From assembly GCA_025765595.1 (NCBI GenBank), contig JAIVFH010000014.1, forward strand, positions 372,001-436,000: DNA of 64,000 nucleotides, in the 5' to 3' direction. The translations under genes and the position numbers were made by a program. Each line of letters begins with the position of its first letter. Position 1 is the stretch's first letter. Positions 33,239 through 43,716 of the stretch are shown here, in pieces. The notes under the pieces are model-generated. The model was not told the origin of the DNA. It saw only the letters and a program-made list of their open reading frames with translations, and made no database searches. The DNA is from Obelidium mucronatum. Lineage: Eukaryota > Chytridiomycota > Chytridiomycetes > Chytridiales > Chytriomycetaceae.

Positions 33239-35414
33239 TTAATAGTAGTCTGGACCACCGGCACGGTTATGGCTTCGAGTCTGAGACTGTTGCTGGTGAT
33301 CGATTGGTCTACGAGTTCTCGAAGGGTTTCTTGCAGGAGTCGTGCCTGGGTAATTACCCCCACCACGAGTCGATGAAGTGGGCGTCACAGCATCGTAATG
33401 CCCATTAGAAGAAGCTACACCGCCGCCAGCAGCATTACGAGAAGGTGCTTTTCTTGACGCATTATAGTCCCGACTGGGGTCCCGAGCCGGTTGGCTACTG
33501 TAATTGTAATCGGCTCCACCGGCCCCGAATCCAGGAGCCGGAGTGGCCGGAGCAGCCGCAACACCGCCACCTCCATAGTAATCGTTGCCCGCCATGGGCG
33601 CAGCAGGAGCAGCAGGAGCATAATAGTAATCGTTGTTCCCAGAAGTGGGAACCGCACCGGCATAGTAATCATTCGCCACACTACCACCATAATGATCGTT
33701 TGCACTCCGCCCGTTCCCGCTAACAGCACCCATAGCCTGGCCTCTGCTTCCACTGCGTCCATTCGCACTAGTCGCACCGTTTCTACTACCGCCACCTCGA
33801 TAATGCGCTTCAGGCCCGTACCCATCCAACTCGACGAAATCTTGTCTGCTTTTTTGGTACTGGTCGTGATACCCGGCCCCCGCTGTGCTCCCAAGCCCAC
33901 CCGTACTCAACCCTCTCAACCCCGGCTCGCCATACGGAAGCAAAAAGTACCCTGCAACGAGCAACCCGATCCCCGCAAGTGCACACACGCCGGCGGCTGC
34001 AATCAGCCACATGGGAGCCATTTCGTTGAACTGGGTATTGTATTCGGTGAAACCGAGGTAGAGTTGGACGGGGACGAGGAGGTATGTGATTGTGAGGCCA
34101 GAGTATTTGTGGACTTGGGCGAGGACGCTTTTGCTGTCGCTTGCGGAGCGGGCGCCGAAACCGAGGCCGATTTGGATGAGGAGGAGGGTGATGATGGCGA
34201 CTCCGGCAATCTGTTGTTGTTGTTTTTTTTTTTTTTGGTGGGTTAGATTAAATTGAAATCGAAACCAATCAAAAATCAATCAAAACCAAGACAACAAACA
34301 AAACAAAACAAAACAAACATAGAGGGAATAAAAAAAATGAAAAGACGTAAAACAAACCTGATGAATAGAGCCAAGATGCGGACCAGGGTTATACAACACC
34401 ATCACAACACCACCAATAATAGCCATCAGAGTAACCCCACCAATCATAATTCCCAAATGCACACTCAACCACCCAGTTCGCAGCTTTTCGCGCATAAACA
34501 TTGCCACAAAGGCACCCACAGGGGGCATGAGCACCAACGCAAAAATCATGATTGCCGCATGGGCAAGAACTACAGTGTTCAACGAGAATCCGTCGGGGAG
34601 GGGAACAATTGAGGAGCTTCCTGAGTTAACTTTGGCAGCAACTCCCGTGTGGTTGGTTCCGTGAGGAGTCATTCCAATCGCTCCAGAAGATGTGATTGTG
34701 ACTTTTGTAGCAGCCCAAGCTAACAAAAAAAAAATAAATAAAAGAAAGTAAGCAGATACACTTCAAATGTACAGATTTTATCTATTTACCAAAGATGAAG
34801 TTTGAAGTTTTGCCAATATTGATGGCAACGCCACCCGCTCCTGAAGCCGCATTCGGTTTTGTCACAGAGACAGCGATAGGCGCCCATGAAGGTTGAGGTA
34901 TCGTTGTGTTCAAAGCGACTTGAGTCCATGGCTGTAAATGGGTAAGGGGATTGTGCAAACAAGCGGTCAGTGATTAAAACAACATCACTCTAACCAAATG
35001 GGTCCACTAGTCTCTCTCCATCCCCAACGAAAAATAAAGAGTGGTATATTTTTGAAATGAAATGCATACCTTGGCTGGGTTGCTGGCCAGAGCACCTGCC
35101 CCCGTTGTAAGGAATGAAGTCACTTTAACAGCGTTCGAACCATCGAGGTAGGCCACCATAACATCGGCAGGACCCATAAAGTCCCCTACAACACTAGAGA
35201 GACCGAATCCAAGCCATCCGCCGGCGGCAGAGAAGAGGGTAAACTGTGTGCTTCCCGACCCAAGATCGTGCGCACCGATGCACACCAGAGGCTTCACGGA
35301 CCCAGTACCATCAACTGTAGAGCCCTTCGGATGACAGTACATTGCCAACGAATCTTGCAGCAGGCATATCAGCAGCAGTAGCAGCGCTGATGTTGTTGGC
35401 CGGGCCTTCAGCAT
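33239..35414 (-). CDS. Secreted/membrane DOMON domain - cytochrome b561 protein
   Basis: Predicted transmembrane electron carrier. Exon 1 has a signal peptide (LLLLLICLLQDSLA) and the start of a DOMON haem- or sugar-binding domain (STQFTLFSAAGGWLGFGLSS, MGPADVMVAYL). Introns at about 35068-34934, 34788-34721 and 34357-34212 separate the rest. The b561 core shows LAHAAIMIFALVLMPPVGAF, TGWLSVHLGIMIGGVTLMA, IHQ-IAGVAIITLLLIQIGLGF and VHKYSGLTITYLLVPVQLYLG; the conserved His in helices 2-5 (LAHA, SVHL, IHQ, VHKY) fit haem ligands. The last ~150 residues form a cytosolic low-complexity tail rich in G, N and Y with repeated NDYYG words. Fungal relatives resemble the cytochrome part of cellobiose dehydrogenase. 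Confidence 0.85.
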
Positions 35415-35683
35415 TTTTTTTCTTCAACACAAATTTGGCACCTTTGAAGACACTGTATACTGAAACGAAATTTCCCCCCCAAAAGATTAAACCAGTCACA
35501 ATCCGTCATAAAGGGTCTCAACGTTAACTTTCTTTTCTTGGACTTGAAAGACATGGCAAGTGAAAAACACAATTACGACAAATAACCTAACTGTACAACT
35601 TATGTAAAGTGGATTCCCCTTCTTTTTTTTTATTTATTTTTCTTTTCTATTTCTATTTACTTTTCTTACAAATCACGACAATC

Positions 35684-36117
35684 ATGGCTAGCGGAGACAT
35701 TGGAAACTTTCAGATCAGGAAGCCGTCAGATACTCTGGACGACAGTGGCGAGCAAGACGAATTCAACAAACGGATTCAGCGCACTGGTGAGAGAGACGGC
35801 AGGATGTGGACTGGGGAAACTAATAAAGAAAAACCAAACCAAACCAAAAACAAAAAGGCTGCTTCAAAGAACACAATGCAATGCTCGACTGCCACTTTGA
35901 GAGCAAGGACTGGCGCAAGTGTGCGCTCGAGATGCGGCAGTTCCGCGAGTGTTTTGCGGCACACGAGGCGCAGCGGCGGCAGCGCAGCGTGGCAGAGCGG
36001 GCGCGCGAGGCCGTTGTTGTCGAGCGCGACGCGGACGGGCGCCCGGCGGCGGGCCGCAATCCGTTCGACAGCGGCGGCGGTTCGTGCGAGCTGCCGCAGG
36101 GCTACGCTGGCAAATAA
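35684..36117 (+). CDS. COA4: COA4-like twin CX9C cytochrome c oxidase assembly factor
   Basis: Small intermembrane-space protein of the COA4/CHCHD8 type, imported by the Mia40 disulfide relay. Exon 1 35684-35786 and exon 2 35858-36117 join as RIQRT-GCFKEHNAMLDC. Twin CX9C motifs are exact: C-FKEHNAMLD-C and C-ALEMRQFRE-C, with KDWRKC between, as in COA4. The tail after the motif (ERDADGRPAAGRNPFD) is longer than in human COA4. The second exon switches to GC-rich codons half-way. Its stop lies 18 bases before the ATG of the next gene on the same strand. Confidence 0.85.
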
Positions 36118-36135
36118 AGAAAGAAAGTAAACAAA

Positions 36136-36680
36136 ATGCGCCTTGTTGTCATTGACCGCGACTACTCGCTGCCCGCCGCCGCCGCCGCCGCCGCCGCGCA
36201 GCCGCGCAACCCCGAAGTGCCGTTCTTTGCCGTCGCCTCGCCCGCCGCCGTGCCGCCGCCGCTGGCCGAGCGGGTCGATGCCGCCGCCGTCGTGGCCACC
36301 GTCGACGCCATCAACGCCCTGCTGGCCGCTGCCGCTGTGCCGACAACCCAGTCCGTGCTGGCGAATCTGATGGAGCTGTTTCTGTTTGTGCCGGCCAACA
36401 AGGCGTACAACAAGGCATGTATTTTGAAGACAAGACAAGCTTGATCAACTGATGTTTGATTCGTACGATATTCCAACAGATGCTATCAGATCTAGATTCC
36501 TTTGTCGCTGATCAGAACAGAACTATATATGAGCCCAAAGGACTCCGACTACGGGTATGCATTCGCTTGTTGTTAGTGTTATTTGTTTTGTTTTGATAAC
36601 ACTCAGACACGGAAACTTTTTGGAAAAAATAGAATCCTCAAAGCGTTGCATTCATCAGACTGGAATTTGAAGTATTGTGA
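36136..36680 (+). CDS. ERF4: Golgin-7/ERF4 family palmitoyltransferase subunit
   Basis: Members partner with DHHC palmitoyltransferases that modify Ras. Exons 36136-36414, 36480-36554 and 36635-36680. The first intron has a GC donor (AAG|GCATGT) and joins AYNK to MLSDLDSFVADQNRTIYEP; the second joins KGLRLR to NPQSVAFIRLEFEVL. The segment (N)RTIYEPKGLRL...AFIRLEFEV is the family hallmark (IYEPRGL-x-L...F-x-x-L-E-I). The N-terminus, RLVVIDRDYSLP then a poly-Ala run, is GC-rich. About 130 residues, normal for the family. Possibly co-transcribed with COA4, which ends 18 bases upstream. Confidence 0.8.
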
Positions 36681-36949
36681 AAATTCTATTGAAAGGTTTG
36701 AAATTTGGGCCGAGACATAAATCCTTCTTTTGATCTTTTTTAGTGCGATAATAAATATTTACATATGTGCATTTGTGTGATTTCCCCCCATATCCGATCC
36801 GATGACAAATCAAATCAAATCAAATCAAGTTGTATAATATTTTTTCTCGATTTGGATTTGACGACGAGGTTTGAAGAATCGCGACACCCATAAAAAAAAA
36901 GTATAAATTTCAAAAAAAAAAAACGGACGACGAAAAAACAACCCCAGAA

Positions 36950-38208
36950 ATGACCACTACTACCAGTACAACAACAACAACGACTGGCACGCCAACAAAG
37001 CCTGCAGTGCCTCTGTATGAACAGTTCCTCGACAACGGCACACTTCCCGACTTTATCCTCCGTTTTGGAATTCGCTACTTGCTTGGAACAACCGCCAAGG
37101 CATGGCAGCAGCAACCGCTCAACAAATTGGCTGACGACAAGAGACTGTACATTCAGGCAATCAAGAATTTGCCCCAAATCGCTCTCAACACCAAGGAAGC
37201 CAACGAGCAGCATTATGAGGTTAGTTGGGTTCTTAAAAAAAATTTGGCACGCTCCCCCCCACTTAACCAAAAAAAACACGCCGTCATTGAATTTTTTAAT
37301 AATGCATACAAAAAAAAAAAAAATAGGTCCCAACAGCCTTTTTCCAAACCCACTTGGGCCCACGCATGAAATACTCCTGCGCCTTCTACAACCACGAAAA
37401 CTACGTATCCAAAAAAGACGGCCTCATCCACAAGGCGCGCAACCTCGCGGAAGCCGAAATCGCCATGCTCGAGCTCTACACTGAACGCGCCGAAATCCAA
37501 GACGGAATGTCGATTCTGGAGCTTGGTTGCGGATGGGGCTCCCTGTGTCTCTTTTTGGCTGCCAAATACCCAAATTCTCCCGTCACGGCGATTTCCAACT
37601 CTCATGGACAGCGGAACCATATCAATGCGCTTGCGGCTGCCCAAGGGATCAAGAATTTGACTGTGATTACGGCGGATATGAATTCCTTCCAGTTTGAAGG
37701 AAAGCGAGAGTTTGATCGTATTGTGTCGATTGAAATGTTTGAACACATGAAAAACTATCAGGTTCTGTTTGAGAAAGTGAGTGGGTGGCTTGTTCCTGTG
37801 ACGGGTAGACTCTTTGTGCATGTGTTTTGTCACAAGTCGGTTGCCTATGATTTCAAGACGGAGGAAGATGCTGGGAATGATAGTTGGATGGCGCGGTACT
37901 TTTTCACGGGTGGGACCATGCCGTCGGCGGATTTGTTTTTGTGGTTCCAGGATCATTTGAAGGTGGAGAATAGTTGGATTGTGGATGGGCGTAACTATGG
38001 ACAGACCAGTGAGGATTGGTTGGCTGGTTTGGATGCACACAAGAAGGAGTCCATTGAGGTGTTGACAAAAGCGTATGGGAGTAAGGAATTGGGGACCGTT
38101 TGGTTCAACAGATGGAGAGTCTTTTACATGTCGTGCGCCGAACTCTTTAACTTTAACTCTGGCAAAGAATGGCCTGTTGTTCATTACCTTTTTTCCAGAA
38201 GATCATGA
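36950..38208 (+). CDS. SAM-dependent methyltransferase of the cyclopropane-fatty-acid synthase family
   Basis: Exon 1 36950-37219 and exon 2 37327-38208 join as QHYE-VPTAFFQTHLGPRMKYS. Family landmarks: YSCAFYNHENY, AEAEIAMLELY, the SAM-binding motif MSILELGCGWGSLCLFLA, ITADMNSF, FDRIVSIEMFEHMKNY, and HVFCHKSVAYDF. The C-terminal part, MPSADLFLWFQDHLKVENSW followed by NGYGQTSEDWL-like NYGQTSEDWLAGLD, resembles coclaurine N-methyltransferase-like members rather than bacterial CFA synthase. The short Thr-rich N-terminus (MTTTTSTTTTTTG) is unstructured. Substrate cannot be told; lipid or amine are the main options. Confidence 0.85.
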
Positions 38209-38413
38209 GGGGAAGAAATAAACTCCAGTTACTTTTTTTTTTTTAATTTTATTATTTATTTTATTTTATTTTATTAGAATGCAATCACCTCTACACCAAA
38301 AAAAATCAATCAATAACAAAAAAACGATAGATTGAACAAAAATAGAACAAGACAATATAAAGGTGAAACAAGCTTAAAAGCGAAATAAAAAAAAAGAGGT
38401 TATGATGATAAAT

Positions 38414-38531
38414 TCAAATCAGCCCATTCCCATTATTTGATCCAGTAGAAACAATCGCAGGCACAGGAGCAACAACACTTTGGAATTGCTGTTGCTGTTG
38501 CTGAGAAACAAGATATTGATGATGGTATTGC

Positions 38532-38566
<35 letters not shown>

Positions 38567-39803
38567 TTGTTGAAGGAATCCCATACCACCAATACCAATA
38601 CCACCACCACCACTACTACTTTCCACAGCTATCCATCCAATTTCACCACGCATAAACTCTTCAGTAGCTTCTTGGAAACCAAAGCGCCCTTCTTCTCCCA
38701 CACATTGACGAAGAGCCATCAAGTCACGAAGCCAACCACCGCACATTTGGGATGGGAAAAGTCTTCCTTCTTCTCTTACACGACGGTTGCATTCGGCGAT
38801 CGAGACTCGCCATGCACGAGCAATCAGGCGGTAGGCTTCATGGGAACCCAGAGAATCTTCATTTCGATGGGCTGTTTGAAAGTGAGGGAAACGTGGGAGT
38901 ACAAGAGTTGCGGCGATTTGAAGGAAGCCGAATGATTGGGAGGGGTATTCGTGAATAATGTCGGAGGGATAAGAGCCTGTTTTTGCGTGTCGGTTGTTGT
39001 TTTAGAGTCAGGTATTCATCCAGAAACCAAAAGAAAAAAAAAAAAAAAAAAGAAAAAAGACTTACATGGCTCGGTAAAGTGCGTCAAATACAGCGCCAGG
39101 ATTTCCAGCAAATGGGCCAGTTGCGACTTTACTCTGTTGAAGGCATAGTCCGACACGCGGTCGGTCCCGCGCGACGTGTACGGGAATGCAGCGTCCAGCT
39201 TGTCGAGGGCCTGCTCCAGATGCTGCTGGGCCGACGCCAGGGTCGGGCGCGGCAGCAGCGAGGCGGTTGTCGCGGCGACGGCCGGGTTGTTGCTGATCAG
39301 GTCCTTGAGCAGGCCGAGCAGCGCGGCCTTGCTCAGCGTCTCGAGGATGCGCGCCAGCGGCAGCGCGCGCTCGTGCGGGTGCGGGTGCGGCGTGTGCGCG
39401 GCGGCGGCGGGCGGCGCGGAAGCCGAGGCGTCGTCCCACACCAGCCGCAGCCGCTTCGCCGGCCCAATCGCAAACGCGCCTTCGGGCGCCGCCCGCCGCT
39501 GCGCCCGCGGCGTTGTTTGCGCCGTGTGTGTCGGCGCGCGCGCTGCCGCCGCCGCCGCCGACACGGGCGACGACCCGCCGGACGACGCTGGCGCCGACGC
39601 CATGTCGCAGTCGTCGTCGGAGTCCGCCGCCTTGCGCTTGCGGCTGTTTATCTGCTTGGGCTTGGCCGCCGCTGGGGCTGCTGGTGCTGGTGCTGGTGCT
39701 GCTGCGGCCGACTTGTCCACGTCTGCCCCCATCGACCCAAATGTGGCCTGCGCCGTATTCACTGCTGGTGCCAGACCTCCCCAGCTGACTTTCAAGTGTG
39801 ACA

Positions 39804-39804
<1 letters not shown>
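38414..39804 (-). CDS. cut8: Cut8/Sts1-type tether for nuclear proteasomes
   Basis: Cut8/Sts1 anchors the 26S proteasome to the nuclear envelope. The N-terminus has a basic NLS-like KPKQINSRKRKAADSD, Ala/Pro-rich runs, then the core LPLARILETLSKAALLGLLKDLI, SLLPRPTLASAQQHLEQAL and SDYAFNRVKSQLAHLLEIL, matching the Cut8 helical bundle. The intron (38977-39065, with poly(T) in sense) joins HFTEP to CSYPSDIIHEYPS, then LGSHEAYRLIARAWRVSIAE and GRLFPSQMCGGWLRDL. The C-terminus ends in poly-Gln and VPAIVSTGSNNGNGLI. The 5' 600 bases are extremely GC-rich, the 3' exon is not. Confidence 0.82.
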
Positions 39805-39844
<40 letters not shown>

Positions 39845-40278
39845 TTGTGTTTGTTTGTTTGGTGTGGTTTGGGTGGTTGGTGTTTGGGGAAAAGATGTTT
39901 GGGGCAAAAACAAAAAAAATAGATTATTCAAAAAAATAAATGTCCCGTGTTTTAGACCTTTCTTCTTCTCATACCTTCCTTGGTGGCCATGAATTTCTGA
40001 ATAATTATAGAAAAATGCGGAAACATCTCTTTTATTCTTAAACTCAGAAACATGAGGAACATTCCACCACTCACAATTATCAAATGATTCGGCAAACCAA
40101 AGGCATTCCATCCCAAACAAGTCAGCAACTCCAGAGAATTCTGGGGACTTTAGAGATTCCCTTTTTAAGCATCACTGAAATGAGTGTGTGCAGCCCCACT
40201 GTTTTCTGTCTTCGGACAATTCAAAACAAAATAAAATATAATATATCACACCCACACATCATACACGCACTTCTGATC

Positions 40279-40797
40279 ATGTCCTTCTGCATAGTAAAAT
40301 TCGGAGGTTTGAATTTTGTTTCATTTTGTTTGGTTTTCATGACCAAGTTTTTTTGCTCTTGGATCATATTATTGTATGTGTGCAGGAGGGAATACAAGTA
40401 ACAATAACCAAAAAACAAAAAACCAAAACAGCCAATGAAGAACGCCTTATAAATCCAAACTGCTTAAACTCTGTCCTCTTGTCGCATCTGAAAAGAACTT
40501 GTTTCGGTGCAGGAGGCCCGCCGCCGCCTCCACCGCCGCAACCAGCCAATTCCGAACATCAAACATCAACCGCACAACAACAACAGCAACAACCATTAAA
40601 TCACAATACCCACCCGCACCATCATCAGCATCACAATCACAACCACATGCCCGTCCCGGACCACATTGATCTCGCAACTGAATCCGGAGAAGTCGTTGAC
40701 TTGTGGGGAAAACCAAAAGAATACGCAAAAAAGTATCTCGAACCACGAACAAATTATATTCTGGTGAAAGTGGTTGCAGGTGTGTGCTTCTCTACGT

Positions 40798-40834
<37 letters not shown>

Positions 40835-41010
40835 TGTTCTCTTCATTCACACACACACACACGTAACTTCCCCCCCCCGAATTTCAAGAGGAGACGGATG
40901 ATGTTGCCGCCACTTACATTCCTCTCTTGGATCAAGTAGGAGAGAAAATCAAATTTGCATGTGAGTAATGAAACCCCTTCGCTGGGTTCTAGTTTCAACT
41001 TTAAAACAAC

Positions 41011-41108
<98 letters not shown>

Positions 41109-41749
41109 AAAAACAAAAACAAACAATCAACAAACAAAACAAAACAAAACAAACAGTACTCAACCCCAAAAAGCAAGCCGCCAACGCAAAGTCCAAAGGC
41201 GGACCCGGCGGCGACGGGTCTGGCGGCGGCGGCGGGGGCTCTGGCGGTGGTACCGGTGGTTCAGGTGGAGGTGGTGGTGGTTCTGGAGGTGGTGGTGGTG
41301 CCGGGGGTGGGGGTGGTGGGTTTTCCAAAGACTCGCAGAATGCGAAAATGAAGGAGGCGCAGTTGGCGAAAGCGAAAGCGGAGAGAGAGAAGGCTGCGGC
41401 TGAGAAGCTTGCGCAGGCGGAGAAAGCTGCGGCGGCTGCTGCTGCGGCTGCGGCGGCGGCGGCGGCTGCAGCAGCGGCTTTGGTCCAAGCCGAGAAGGGA
41501 GTCGTCGGTGGAGGTAGTCTGAGTGTAGATAAGGCTGGTGGAATGAATGCCAAACCCAGTCATGCTAGTCCTCGAACGAGCACAGAAGATTTATCGAAAC
41601 GGAAACCAGGTGGTGGACAAGGAAGAGTAGTTGGGGAAAAAAGCGGTGGTGGTGGTGGTGGCAATGCCGGAACTCAAAATTTAACAGCAGCAGCCTCGTC
41701 GGCAAACACGAGCGTTGTTGAAAAGAGTTCTAGTAATAAACGGAAGTGA
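40279..41749 (+). CDS. CXorf65-like protein with Gly-rich tail
   Basis: Uncharacterised family related to human CXorf65/C22orf15. Exons 40279-40306, 40432-40779, 40889-40960, 41157-41749. They join as MSFCIVKFG-ANEERLINPNC, a beta-grasp-like opening (family pattern F-I-x-V-x-Y-G-x-x-E-x-x-x-x-N-x-x-C), then LLSHLKRTC, and after a Pro- and His-rich insert HIDLATESGEVVDLWGKPKEYA, EPRTNYILVKVVA, and EETDDVAATYIPLLDQV. The last exon encodes a long Gly-rich and Ala/Lys-rich coiled tail. Introns contain a ~34-base poly(T) and a (CA)47 array. Function unknown; the family is mostly seen in lineages with cilia, which is the basis for suspecting a zoosporic organism. Confidence 0.72.
41013..41106. repeat. 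(CA)n microsatellite, about 47 units
   Basis: Uninterrupted CA dinucleotides within intron 3 of the CXorf65-like gene. Confidence 0.98.
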
Positions 41750-42971
41750 TTTTTTTTGTTACACCTTCCGCTTCAGTTGGAGTGTCCCGCAAGTCTCACC
41801 TAAAAAACATTCCCTGAAAGAGCAACGACAACTGATGGCATGATTTTTCTATTTCAAATGATAGGAGCAGGAGCCACACGCGTTTATTCAAGCGTATGCA
41901 GAATGTGAAAAGCAAAAGCCTCGCGATAGAAAAGTGTTTTGTTTCCAATGGCCTGATTCAAAGCACGTTGGATCCACCCGCACAATCTTGAAGAAGAAGC
42001 CTGACAACTTCAACATGTCCTCACCCATGGATGCATAATAAAGTGGCTCCCCATGTTGATGATCTCCAGCACTGGGATCACACTCGAGGATCCGCCATCA
42101 AACGCGCGAACAAATTTCGACACATGCCCCATTAGCTTGAAGCAGCACGGATGGCATTATTCCTATCACCAGAGGGATCACATCGACTCATCCTCCAAAA
42201 AAGCGGATCCAACAACTTCCGAATGCCCATTCAAAGAAGGCAAGCCGAATCGCTCTTCGTTTCATCTGTATTTGGATCGACGCCTTGGGTCCAAGAGCAG
42301 TCGCTTCACTACATCATTAAAGGAGGAGTCTGCCAGCAAACTGTTGAATATAGCTCTGTTTGGTGGTGATTGGCCAAAAACGCAGAGGTCCCCATCAGAG
42401 ACGGCTTTGTTGGATCTGCACTCAGTCTTAACAGATCCCGATATATTGCAATCTTGTACTTTGATTGGCAGGGAAACCCAGGTGCTGTCTTTGATTGTCG
42501 CAACGTTCCAGAAACTGGCCACATGTTGAGTGTGCAAATGCAGTGAATGTTGGGAACTTCCAGGGCAAAGGGCAACACTTTGCAACAGAGAAGGGCACTA
42601 GATCCGCCTTTTGACGGCGAAGCCAACTGTGACTAAACTGTGCATCAAGTGGACGATGCTGTAGGATTTTGTTGCCAGAGTTCCACCCAACATCATTTCT
42701 CTTGTCAACAACTTCTTCAAGCATTCTGTTCCACATCATTTTACTGTCAATTGGTTTCAACAGAATCAGTTTCGTTGGAAATGCGTTTGGATATTAATAT
42801 CTGAATAAAATAGAGAGTTCAGTTATGGATATACCGCCCACTCCTGGGAGGGGTCCCCCGCGAAAGTGGGAAAAAAGAAGATAAATGCACATATTATTGC
42901 GTCATACACAATCATCTTGTCCCTAGAAGGTCATCCTTTCCGACTTTATAAAGAAATAAATTAAACTCAAA
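41750..42971. other. Intergenic, no supported gene
   Basis: Several medium frames overlap on both strands (for example 42053-42529 plus and 42428-42760 minus), none with a recognisable domain or splice support, and stops interrupt each within short distance. Around 42838-42870 there is a short GC-rich patch (GGGAGGGGTCCCCC). Probably decayed repetitive or gene-derived sequence. Confidence 0.45.
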
Positions 42972-43590
42972 ATGCAAACAGACAACACTACTACAGACAT
43001 TGCAGCCCTTGGGATTGAACTACAACAGTTGCGACAAATCAAAGGCCATTTCTCTGGCGGATCAGATGGATTCATAAAGGGTGAGAATAACATCTCTCTC
43101 CCTTTTTTCTGAACCACACCACTCAAATAAACATTTGATGGTGCCACCACCAACCACTCTGATTAGATGTCGATGCATTCAACGGCAAGAAGCACCAGTT
43201 AAGAACCAAAACCAAAACCAAAAAAAAAAAACATTGTCACATTATGACAGTGTCCTTTAACATGATTTTTTTTTCAGAATCCTTGATCGCCTATTGACCC
43301 AACTCGGTGTTCCAGGAACACTGCTTTCCAAAATCTCTGAAACCATGGGAATTCCTGATGAAGTTGTTCCCGAGGGAGATGCTTCGATTGTGTCCCTGAT
43401 GCCTGGACCGATTCTGGTTGGAGGTGGTTCAGCAACTCAGTCTCACCAGGCTGTCACTTGTTCGAATGCTGACTCGGAGGTCTCTGTATATGCAATCTAT
43501 CATTGGCGTGGACGCCATGATTACGTTTGGTTTCTGATTGGTACGGAAGGTACTGTCGTCAAGAGTGGCTGGTATATGGCTGGTGAATGA
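42972..43590 (+). CDS. Conserved fungal-type hypothetical protein (about 150 residues)
   Basis: Exons 42972-43081, 43167-43197 and 43278-43590; joins give GSDGFIK-DVDAFNGKKHQ-ILDRLLTQLGV. The protein begins MQTDNTTTDIAALGIELQQL, has RQIKGHFSGG, a mid part TLLSKISETMGIPDEVVP and ends YAIYHWRGRHDYVWFLIGTE then VVKSGWYMAGE. I have the impression that similar proteins with GHFSGG...DVD-x-x-x-G-K-K-H and WRGRHDYLWF occur as unnamed fungal proteins, but I know of no function. No signal peptide or membrane segment. Confidence 0.7.
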
Positions 43591-43716
43591 GTGTTTTTAT
43601 TCGTTTCCAGCTCCAAATCAAGTGAATAAATGCACATAAATAGTATAATAATACTATAATTATATTTCACATTAAATACATGTTATTCTTTTCGCTCGCT
43701 CGCCTCCCTTCCCTTT

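Noticed and set aside
35776..36476. Minus-strand frame of 220 codons across COA4/ERF4
   Set aside because: Antisense of two recognised genes in a GC-rich block; no domain.
39062..40120. 352-codon minus frame overlapping Cut8 and extending upstream
   Set aside because: Frame-shifted shadow of the Cut8 N-terminus with unrelated upstream sequence; the frame starting at 39804 carries the Cut8 signatures.
42053..42760. Frames on both strands of 100-158 codons that might be a gene
   Set aside because: No recognisable motif, no consistent splice model, frames compete on both strands; left as intergenic.
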